The position numbers and the translations under genes were made by a program. From Salinispora mooreana (GTDB lineage: Bacteria; Actinomycetota; Actinomycetes; Mycobacteriales; Micromonosporaceae): a stretch of 64,000 nt of DNA. The notes below the pieces were generated by a model. It had not been told where the DNA came from. It ran no database searches and saw only the letters and a program-made list of their open reading frames with translations. The stretch lies in assembly GCF_000379065.1 (NCBI RefSeq), contig NZ_KB900614.1:4124133-4188132 (forward strand), written 5' to 3'. This document shows positions 40,982 to 48,571 of the stretch, one piece after another; the first letter of the stretch is position 1; every line of letters begins with the position of its first letter.

Positions 40982-41127
40982 CACGGTCGGTGAGATCGTG
41001 ATTCGGGGCGGCAGATCGGTGTCGGCGCTGATCAGAGCAGCCGGGCGAGCGCGGCGGCGACCCCGCCCGGCGCGTCACCCGAAGTTCAAGATCATCGAAT
41101 GGTCCACTAAACCTTTAGGATTTCGGT

Positions 41128-43821
41128 GTGAATCCCGCACGTATTCTTTCGCCCCGGATACGTAAGATCGCGCTCTGGACCGTGGCGGTCCTCACCACAC
41201 TGGCCCTCGTACTCACCCTCGCCGCCGTGTGGACGGTACGGCGAGCGTTCCCGCAGCACGACGGCGCGCTTCGGCTGCCCGGGCTCATCGCGCCGGTCAC
41301 CGTGCACCGCGACGATCACGGCATCCCGCAGGTGTACGCGGAGACCGCCGAGGATCTGTTTCGTGCCCAGGGCTACCTTCACGCGCAGGATCGGTTCTGG
41401 GAGATGGACTTCCGCCGCCATCTCACCGCGGGTCGGCTCGCCGAACTCTTCGGCGACAGCCAGGTGGAGACCGACATCTACCTGCGGACGATGGGGTGGC
41501 GTCGGGTCGCCGAGCAGGAGTGGGGCCTCCTCGGGGCGGATACCAAGCGATACCTGCAGGTGTACGCCGACGGGGTGAACGCCTGGCTCGACGAGAACGA
41601 CGGGGGTCGGGCGAGTCTGGAGTACGCCGTACTCGGCCTACAGAACTCGGGCTATGCGATCGAGGCGTGGCACCCGGTGGACAGCCTCGCCTGGCTGAAG
41701 GCGATGGCGTGGGACCTACGCGGCAACATGGGAGACGAGATCGCCCGGGCGGCACTCCTCGCCGAGGGCCTGACCCGCCAGCGGGTCGAGGAGTTGTATC
41801 CGGCGTACCCCTTCGATCGGCATGCACCGATCGTCGTTGACGGAAACGTCGTGGCTGGTGCCTTCGATCAGTTAGCCAGCCCGGCCTCCATGGACCCGGC
41901 TGACAATCCGGCCTCCCCGGACCCGGTTGACAGCCCGGATCCCGCCGGGACCGGGACCGCCGGAGCGGGTGGGGGCAGGGAGATGGTTGCCGCGCTGGCC
42001 GGCGGGCTCTCCCGGCTGCCGACGATGGTGGGCACCGGTCGGGGCATCGGCTCCAACTCGTGGGTTATCGCCGGCGACCTGACCGACACCGGGAAGCCGA
42101 TTCTCGCCAACGACCCGCACCTCGGTCCCAGCATGCCCGGTATCTGGTACCAGAACGGCCTGCACTGCGCGTGCGACATCAACGTCTCCGGCTTCAGCTT
42201 CTCCGGCACGCCGGGCGTGGTCATCGGGCACAACGCCCACATCGCGTGGGGCTTCACCAACCTGAACCCCGACGTCACCGATCTCTATCTGGAGCGGGTG
42301 GACGGCGACCGGGTGCAGGTCGACGGAGAGTGGCAGCCGCTGGAGACCCGTTCCGAGACCGTCAAGGTCGCCGGCGGTGAGGATGTGTCCATCACCGTAC
42401 GGGCCTCCGGGCACGGACCCCTGCTCTCCGACGCGTCGGCCGAACTGCGCGAGATCGGCCTTAACCCGCCGGTCGACCCGGCGGGCTCGCCGGCATCGGT
42501 CGTCGCCACCCCGGAGCTGCGCCCCGACGAGTCGGCGAACACCGACGACGAGCAGCACGGCGGCTACGCCATCGCGCTGAGCTGGACCGCACTCGCGCCG
42601 GGCCGGACCGCCGACGCCATCTTCGCGCTGAACACCGCGACGAACTGGACCGACTTCCGCGCCGCGGCGGCACTGTTCGAGGTGCCCGCGCAGAACCTCG
42701 TCTACGCCGACACCGACGGCAACATCGGCTACCAGGCGCCCGGCCGGATCCCGGTGCGGGGCAAGGGGGACGGGCGGTGGATGGCGCCCGGCTGGGACTC
42801 GGCGTACGACTGGCAGGGCTTCATTCCCTTCGCGGAGTTGCCGAGCGTCGTCAACCCACCCGCCGGCTACCTGGTCACCGCCAACCAGGCCGTCATCGGC
42901 CCCTCATACCCGAAGCTGCTCACCAACGACTGGGACTACGGGTACCGCAGCCAGCGCATCTATGAGCTGATCACCTCGGCCCGGGATGCCGGAGAGATCA
43001 CCGTCGCGGACGTGCAGTCCATGCAGTTCGACAACCGCAACGGCTTCGCGCCGACGCTGGTCCCGGCGGTCGAGGCGGCTGTTGCCGCCGATGCCTCGGG
43101 CCTGGTCCGGTCCGCCACCGAACTGTGGACGGGGTGGGACTACCAACAGCCGGCTGAGGGGGAGCCGGGCAGCGAGGACGGGCGCCGCTCCGCCGCGGCG
43201 GCGTACTACAACGCCGTCTGGCGCCACCTGCTCCTGGCCACCTTCGACGAACTGCCCGCGGACCACCGGCTCGACGGCAACGACCAGTCGTACGAGGTGG
43301 TGCGGGGTCTGCTCAGCCAGCCCGATTCGCCGTGGTGGGACCGGCCGGAGACCGAGGTGGTCGAGGGCCGCGACGACCTGCTGCGCGCGGCGGCCGAAGC
43401 GGCGGCGAACGAGCTCTCCCGAAACCAGGGCGACCAGCCGGCCGACTGGCGCTGGGGCCGGATGCACACGTTGACCGTGCGGAACCAGTCCTTCGGCACC
43501 TCGGGTGCGGGGATCATCGAGTGGCTCTTCAACACGGACCCGGTCAGCGTCTCCGGCGGCGGCGCGATCGTCAACGCCACCGCCTGGGACGCTGCCACCG
43601 GGTACGAGGTCAAGGCCGTTCCGTCGATGCGGATGATCGTTGACCTGGCGGACCTGGACGCCTCCCGGTGGATCCAGCTCACCGGCAATTCCGGGCATGC
43701 CTTCCACCGCAACTACGACGACCAGCTGGAGTTGTGGCGTACCGGGGAGACCCTGCCGATGCGTTGGGAGCGAGCCACGATTGAGGCCGAGGCGGCGCGG
43801 ACGCTAACCCTGGAGCCGTAA
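41128..43821 (+). CDS. Membrane-anchored penicillin acylase family amidohydrolase
   Basis: This 897-aa Ntn-hydrolase precursor has one N-terminal membrane segment (IALWTVAVLTTLALVLTLAAVW) and an alpha chain with APVTVHRDDHGIPQVYAE and YLHAQDRFWEMDFRR. The autocleavage site is in GRGIGSNSWVI, where the Ser becomes the N-terminal nucleophile of the beta chain, followed by NDPHLGPSMPGIWYQ. Homologs cleave amides: penicillins, acyl-homoserine lactones, or acyl groups of peptide precursors (PvdQ in pyoverdine maturation). It sits 146 bases after the exporter and begins with a leaderless GTG (TAGGAT six bases before). Here it could mature or inactivate the peptide outside the membrane, or be unrelated. 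Confidence 0.9.
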   Translation: MNPARILSPRIRKIALWTVAVLTTLALVLTLAAVWTVRRAFPQHDGALRLPGLIAPVTVHRDDHGIPQVYAETAEDLFRAQGYLHAQDRFWEMDFRRHLTAGRLAELFGDSQVETDIYLRTMGWRRVAEQEWGLLGADTKRYLQVYADGVNAWLDENDGGRASLEYAVLGLQNSGYAIEAWHPVDSLAWLKAMAWDLRGNMGDEIARAALLAEGLTRQRVEELYPAYPFDRHAPIVVDGNVVAGAFDQLASPASMDPADNPASPDPVDSPDPAGTGTAGAGGGREMVAALAGGLSRLPTMVGTGRGIGSNSWVIAGDLTDTGKPILANDPHLGPSMPGIWYQNGLHCACDINVSGFSFSGTPGVVIGHNAHIAWGFTNLNPDVTDLYLERVDGDRVQVDGEWQPLETRSETVKVAGGEDVSITVRASGHGPLLSDASAELREIGLNPPVDPAGSPASVVATPELRPDESANTDDEQHGGYAIALSWTALAPGRTADAIFALNTATNWTDFRAAAALFEVPAQNLVYADTDGNIGYQAPGRIPVRGKGDGRWMAPGWDSAYDWQGFIPFAELPSVVNPPAGYLVTANQAVIGPSYPKLLTNDWDYGYRSQRIYELITSARDAGEITVADVQSMQFDNRNGFAPTLVPAVEAAVAADASGLVRSATELWTGWDYQQPAEGEPGSEDGRRSAAAAYYNAVWRHLLLATFDELPADHRLDGNDQSYEVVRGLLSQPDSPWWDRPETEVVEGRDDLLRAAAEAAANELSRNQGDQPADWRWGRMHTLTVRNQSFGTSGAGIIEWLFNTDPVSVSGGGAIVNATAWDAATGYEVKAVPSMRMIVDLADLDASRWIQLTGNSGHAFHRNYDDQLELWRTGETLPMRWERATIEAEAARTLTLEP

Positions 43822-43902
43822 CGGCCTGGGGGCCGGGAGGCCGGGGCCGATCGCGGAGGGTCGGCCGCGGCGGCCTCGGCCTCGAAGGTGAACCCGGAGC
43901 GC

Positions 43903-45120
43903 TCAGGCCAGTAGTACGGGTAGGACGCTCATGCGCCGGATCATCCATTCCGACTCCCACTGGGGGGCCGTGTCGGCGCTCAGCCGGGCCTGCGGAAACC
44001 GTCGCAGGAAGCCGCGTAGCGCGATCTTTGTCTGCACCCGGGCCAGCGGGGCGCCGATGCAGTAGTGCGCGCCGCGCCCGAAGGAGAGGTGCCCCCGCCC
44101 TCGTCGTCGCGCGTCGAAGCTGTCGGCATCCTCGTCCGGGTCCAGGTTCGCCGCCGCGAGGCTGATCTGTACGGGAGCGCCCTTGGGGATCAGGTAGCCG
44201 CCAAGGTCGAGGTCCGCAAGGGCGAAGCGCCAGGTGGTGTGGGGTACCGGTGGTTGCACGCGCAGGGTTTCCTCGATCCACGCCGCGATAGCCTCGTCGG
44301 TGTGTGGCCGCTCCCGCGCGGGTCGTCGCAGGGCCTCGTACAGTGCGGCGGAGATCAGGCTCCCGGTCGTCTCGTAGCCGTTGATGATCAGCGAGAGGGT
44401 CCAGACGATGGCCTCACCCTCGGTGACTGTGGCATCCGGCCCGTCGGAGGAGGCCAGCAGTCCGGTGATCACTCCTTCGCGCAGCCCGGCCGGGTTGCGT
44501 ACCCACTCCTGAACTGCCTCGAACAGCTCCCCGACGGCCTGCTGGCGCAGCGCGTAGTCGGCTGAGTAGAGCATGACCTCGGTGATGTCGTGCAGCCGCC
44601 GCTCCGCCCCCGGGGGCAGGCCGAGCATCTCGGAGGTGAACGCCAACGGGATCTTGTGCGTGTAGTCCGTGATCAGGTCTACCTGGGCGCCGGCGGTGGA
44701 GTCGAGGTTGTCGAGGAATCCGTCCACCAGGGCGGCGACCCGCTCGCTCCATCGCTCGGCGTTGCGTGGGCTCAGCACCGGAGCGTGGATCCGTCGGATC
44801 CGCGCGTGGTGCTCACCGTCGCTCATGACCATCATGCGGGCGTACTCCGGGGGCGGTATCGCCGTCACCATCTGGCCCGGCTGGCGCATCCAGTCGGGGG
44901 CAAGGGTGACGTCCTTCCCCAGCTTGGGGTGCGTGAGAGCCTGCTTCACCAACTCGCGGTCGCACACGACCCAGGCATGCTGGTCGAGGTAGGGGATCCG
45001 CACGACCGGCGCCACCCGGGCGGCGGCGAGGAGTTCCGGCAGACAGTCGGTCGGCCGCAGCTCAATCGGCATGGTCACTTCGGGAGCTTCGGCCAGGTTG
45101 GTATGTGCGGTGTTCTGCAT
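43903..45120 (-). CDS. Cytochrome P450 (CYP105/107-like)
   Basis: This 405-aa P450 starts at an ATG with GGAGG nine bases upstream. It has ARIRRIHAPVLSPRNAERW (C-helix), I-helix LSLIINGYETTGSLISAAL (Asn replaces the usual Ala before Gly), ExxR in EETLRVQPP, and heme loop LSFGRGAHYCIGAPLARVQ. It is downstream of a methyltransferase gene on the same strand (88-base gap), so the two are probably co-transcribed. The pair could tailor the NRPS product or form a small separate pathway; the strand change from the cluster leaves this open. Confidence 0.87.
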   Translation of the reverse strand: MQNTAHTNLAEAPEVTMPIELRPTDCLPELLAAARVAPVVRIPYLDQHAWVVCDRELVKQALTHPKLGKDVTLAPDWMRQPGQMVTAIPPPEYARMMVMSDGEHHARIRRIHAPVLSPRNAERWSERVAALVDGFLDNLDSTAGAQVDLITDYTHKIPLAFTSEMLGLPPGAERRLHDITEVMLYSADYALRQQAVGELFEAVQEWVRNPAGLREGVITGLLASSDGPDATVTEGEAIVWTLSLIINGYETTGSLISAALYEALRRPARERPHTDEAIAAWIEETLRVQPPVPHTTWRFALADLDLGGYLIPKGAPVQISLAAANLDPDEDADSFDARRRGRGHLSFGRGAHYCIGAPLARVQTKIALRGFLRRFPQARLSADTAPQWESEWMIRRMSVLPVLLA

Positions 45121-45208
45121 CGCGCGGCACCTCCAGGGGATGCTCGGATTCAGCTCCAGAGGATGGTGCCGACGCGCCCGGAGGGCACGAGATTTCGGAG
45201 TCACTGCC

Positions 45209-46051
45209 TCACGGTTTGTGGGCCACGCAGCCGTACATGAACACCTTGTCTGGCTGCGGTCCCGGATTGCGCCAGGTGTCAACTGGTCCGACTCCGTCTG
45301 CGGTCACCTGCCAGCGCCCAAGCAACGGATAGATCTGGTGTGGGCCGCGTAGTTGTAGGGGCTTGTCGGCCTGGTCAAGAATTCTCTCCTTGATGACCGG
45401 AAAGGTGGCCAGAGCCTCGCCGTCGAAATCCACCGCCAGGAAGCTGCCCCGAGATGCCCAGTCGAAGATGTCGGAAAGTGTCTTGTGGGCGGCATCATCG
45501 TCGAGCGACACGGTTATCCCAGTCATCACTATGCCGATAGGTGCGGTGGGGTCGAGGACCCGTTCGATCGTACCCTGATCGAGGGTGGCAAGATCTGTCG
45601 CATCGCAGTAGGCGTATTCCGCTCCCGGTGTGGTGGCGAGAATCTCACTGCCTAAAGCGATGTTGACCGCATCGATATCGGTGTAGAGAACGCGGGCCTC
45701 AGGAAGGATCTCATGCACGTTGCCCTGTGTCGGAATGCCGGCACCGAGTAGCAGGAACTGGTTGACTCCCTGCTCCGCGATAGCCCGGACGGCGCGTCCG
45801 ACGAATTCCTGCAACGTTTGGTAGACCTGGGGAAACCCCGGGTACAGAGCGCAGAATGCCTTGGCCGCTTCCGCGTCCGCCGGAAGATAGTGTGCTCCGC
45901 CGCGCCAGTGATCGATGATGCGTCCAGTGTTTGGGACCTGCGCGTGTTGCACCATGGCATCTGTCATGACGAACTTCCTGTTTATGGCAAAGCCAGTCCA
46001 GTCAACCGGCTCGAGCTGGTTGGGTAGGAGGATATTTGATGTATCCGCCAT
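45209..46051 (-). CDS. SAM-dependent methyltransferase of the DUF574 (Methyltransf_19) type
   Basis: About 280 aa from the ATG at 46051. The family start is seen in AQVPNTGRIIDHWRGGAHYLPAD; the Rossmann core shows QFLLLGAGIPTQGNVHEI, ARVLYTDIDAVNIAL and YAYCDATDL, and VMTGITVSLDDD follows. DUF574 proteins are numerous in actinomycetes and few have known substrates. The coding sequence is clearly lower in GC and less biased than its neighbours (for example ATT, GAA and AAG use), which suggests relatively recent acquisition. It heads a two-gene unit with the P450. Confidence 0.75.
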   Translation of the reverse strand: MADTSNILLPNQLEPVDWTGFAINRKFVMTDAMVQHAQVPNTGRIIDHWRGGAHYLPADAEAAKAFCALYPGFPQVYQTLQEFVGRAVRAIAEQGVNQFLLLGAGIPTQGNVHEILPEARVLYTDIDAVNIALGSEILATTPGAEYAYCDATDLATLDQGTIERVLDPTAPIGIVMTGITVSLDDDAAHKTLSDIFDWASRGSFLAVDFDGEALATFPVIKERILDQADKPLQLRGPHQIYPLLGRWQVTADGVGPVDTWRNPGPQPDKVFMYGCVAHKP

Positions 46052-46189
46052 CCACAAGTGACTGTGCGTGACATTTTCCGTGGGCTTTGTCGCTATCGGG
46101 TTTCCGACGTTCGCCGACTGAAATCCGGGTTTAGCCCGGGTATTCACCCGATGCTTCGGAGTTGGGTGCGGGCGGAGGCTGGGCGGAGG

Positions 46190-46763
46190 TTCAACCGTCT
46201 GGAGGATTCATGCCCGTGCGCACGCTCGGGACGTGCGGGCGGTCTGGGCCGTGGCGCTCAAGCTGCTTGCCGATCCGCGCTGGCCGGACCTGGCTGCCGA
46301 CGTGCGCGACATGGAGGCCGGAACCCCGCCTCCCGAGGTGAAGCTTCCACTCTCCGTCGCCGCCTTCTGCGCGGACTGGCCCGCCCCGGTCCGCGATTAC
46401 ACCGAGTACGCCGGCCTGGTCCGGGAGGCCACGGCTGCCGGGCCGGATATCCGGTACGGCAGCGGGCTGCTGGCGGTGCAGACCTGCCTCGGCTGGCCGT
46501 CGCCGGTCCGGAACCCTCCGCACGTACCGCAGGTGCGGACCCGTACTCCGTTGTTGTTGCTCAACGCCCTGCACGACCCCCGTACCGGCTACAACTGGGC
46601 CACCACCATCGCCCGGCAGCTTGGCCGGCACGGCCGCCTGGTGACGTACGAGGGCTGGGGCCACGGCACCTACCAGCGCACTGACTGCACGAAGGCCGTG
46701 GTGGACCGCTACCTCGTCGATCTGACGCTGCCCGCCCCCGGAGCGCGGTGCCCGGCGGCTTGA
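46190..46763 (+). pseudogene. C-terminal remnant of a TAP-like alpha/beta hydrolase
   Basis: The preserved part matches the C-terminal domain of tripeptidyl-aminopeptidase-type hydrolases: DLAADVRDMEAG, AVQTCLGWPSPVRN, TPLLLLNALHDPRTGYNWA (Asp of the triad region) and YEGWGHGTYQRTDC (catalytic His). The N-terminal half with nucleophile elbow and signal peptide is missing. It is therefore a relic of a secreted peptidase, cut at its 5' side next to the methyltransferase unit. Confidence 0.65.
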
Positions 46764-46954
46764 ACCCTCCATCGGCTGGTCGGCAAGTCGCTGTCGCTCC
46801 CGTGCGGCAGACAACTCGATCGATCAGTTCGCAGTAGGGTCCGCGCGGGGGGCGTGGAGTCTGCACGTCCCCCGCGCGGAGTTACCGCTGGAGATGTCGC
46901 CGTGTCAGGAGAAGCTGATGGCCCCAGCGGATCAGCCGGGCTAAGCGGACGGTC

Positions 46955-47140
46955 TCGGGTATCCGCCTCAACCAGACAGCCCGGTGGCCCGGCTCAATCG
47001 GGCGGTCGCTCTCGGGGAGGCCGGCGGCCCGAGGGCTGGCCTGGCCGCTCTGGCGGGCTTGACCCCGCCCTGCCCGGGTACACCGCCGTCGCGGCGTACC
47101 TGTACGAGCGGGCGGGTGAACCGGTAGCCACGGAGTTGAG
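46955..47140 (+). pseudogene. Frameshifted C-terminal remnant of an ECF sigma factor
   Basis: One frame reads SPVARLNRAVALGEAGGPR and then AGLAALAGL, the conserved segment of the C-terminal domain (DUF6596 type) of long ECF sigma factors. The next part, LDPALPGYTAVAAYLYERAG, continues it in another frame after a shift near 47060. Regions 2 and 4 are absent. It is a short relic in the otherwise empty stretch before the PadR gene. Confidence 0.55.
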
Positions 47141-47231
47141 CAGCCGTCTGTTGATGGCCGGTCGTCCTCGCCGGCCAGCACGTCACAGTAGAGCTTACTA
47201 AGCAAGTAGTTATCTGGTAAGTTTCGATGCC

Positions 47232-47852
47232 ATGCAGCGAAACGCGGTGCGGTGGGGGCTGCTGGCCCTCTTCGTGGACGGTCCGAAATATGGGTATCAG
47301 CTCCGAACGGAGCTGGACACGCGTACCGGTGGTAGCTGGGCGGTGAACGTCGGTCAGATCTACACCACCCTGGACCGCCTGGTCCGGGACGGCTTTGTCG
47401 CCACCGCGGGCGCGGACGCCCAGGGGCGAGAGCTGTACGCGCTCACCGAGCCGGGGCGGGCGGCTCTGGCGGGCTGGTACCTCACCCCGGTCACCGAGAC
47501 GGAGCGCCCCCGCAACGAGTTGGCGATCAAGTTGGCGATGGCCGCGCAGGATCCGAGCGTCGACATCACGATCGTGGTGCAGCAGCAGCGCACCGAGTCG
47601 ATGCGGCAGCTCCGGGACTACACCGACCTGCGCCGACAGGCCAACGAGGACGTTGACCTCACCTGGTCGCTGTTTCTCGACCACTTGATCTTCGCCCTGG
47701 AGGGCGAGCTCCGATGGCTGGATCATGTGGAGGCGACGGTGCTGCGGCGGCGGCACACCCGGCCCGCGTCCACAGCCGCCTCCGCGCCCGCGCCCGCCCC
47801 GATCCCGGCCGAGGCTGCCGAGACCGCTGAGTCGGGGCAGACCCGGCGGTGA
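47232..47852 (+). CDS. PadR-family transcriptional regulator
   Basis: This 206-aa protein has an N-terminal winged HTH (RWGLLALFVDGPKYGYQLRT, then GQIYTTLDRLVRDGFVA and ELYALTEPGRAAL) and a C-terminal helical dimerisation domain (about 100-175), ending in an Ala/Pro tail. PadR proteins repress neighbouring transporter genes and release upon binding drugs or lipophilic compounds. The stop overlaps the ABC ATPase start. TAAGTT lies eight bases before the ATG, in an AT-rich segment that is likely the operator. Confidence 0.88.
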   Translation: MQRNAVRWGLLALFVDGPKYGYQLRTELDTRTGGSWAVNVGQIYTTLDRLVRDGFVATAGADAQGRELYALTEPGRAALAGWYLTPVTETERPRNELAIKLAMAAQDPSVDITIVVQQQRTESMRQLRDYTDLRRQANEDVDLTWSLFLDHLIFALEGELRWLDHVEATVLRRRHTRPASTAASAPAPAPIPAEAAETAESGQTRR

Positions 47853-48571
47853 GCAGCGTGGTGTTGCGATTGTCCGAGGTGGAACGGGTCTATCGGGCCG
47901 GCGAAATCCCGGTGTGGGCGTTGGCCGGGGTCAGCCTGACCGTTCGGGCCGGTGAACTGGTCGCGGTGATGGGGCCGTCCGGTTCGGGGAAATCCACCCT
48001 GCTCTCGATCGCCGGTGGTCTGGAGGTGCCCACCTCCGGGTCGGTGGAGGTGGAGGGGTTCGGGCTCGGCGGCCTCGACTCGACGGCGGTGGCCCACCTG
48101 CGCCGGGACCGGATCGGCTACGTGTTCCAGGACTTCAACCTGGTGACCGACCTGACCGCGGCGGAGAACGTCGCCCTGCCGCTGGAGCTCGGCGGCAGCA
48201 GCACGCGGGCGGCGCGCGCGGCGGCTGTCACCGCACTGGACGAAGTGGGCCTACCCGAGGTTGCCGACCGGTTTCCCGACCAGCTCTCCGGTGGGCAGCA
48301 GCAGCGGGTGGCGATCGCCCGCGCCCTGGTCGGCGAGCGCCGGTTGGTGCTGGCGGACGAGCCGACCGGTGCCCTCGACTCGCAGACCAGCCTCGCGGTG
48401 TTGCAGGTCCTGCGGGCGCGGATCGATGCCGGAGCGGCCGGTGTGCTGGTCACGCACGAGGCGCGATACGCCGGCTGGGCGGACCGCACGGTCTTTCTCC
48501 GAGACGGGCGACTGGTGGACGCCACCCCGGCGCGCGACGATGCCCGGCGGCTGCTGGCGGAGTCGTCGTGA
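47849..48571 (+). CDS. ABC transporter ATPase (MacB/LolD type)
   Basis: This 240-aa ATPase has Walker A GPSGSGKSTLLSIAGGLE, Q-loop YVFQDFNLV, signature LSGGQQQRVAIARAL, Walker B LVLADEPTGALD and H-loop VTHEARYAG. The EVERVYRAGEIPVWAL start and the short length are typical of MacB-type type VII ABC systems that work with FtsX-like permeases by mechanotransmission. It overlaps both neighbours by four bases (PadR and the permease), forming a three-gene operon. Confidence 0.9.
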   Translation: MSSVVLRLSEVERVYRAGEIPVWALAGVSLTVRAGELVAVMGPSGSGKSTLLSIAGGLEVPTSGSVEVEGFGLGGLDSTAVAHLRRDRIGYVFQDFNLVTDLTAAENVALPLELGGSSTRAARAAAVTALDEVGLPEVADRFPDQLSGGQQQRVAIARALVGERRLVLADEPTGALDSQTSLAVLQVLRARIDAGAAGVLVTHEARYAGWADRTVFLRDGRLVDATPARDDARRLLAESS

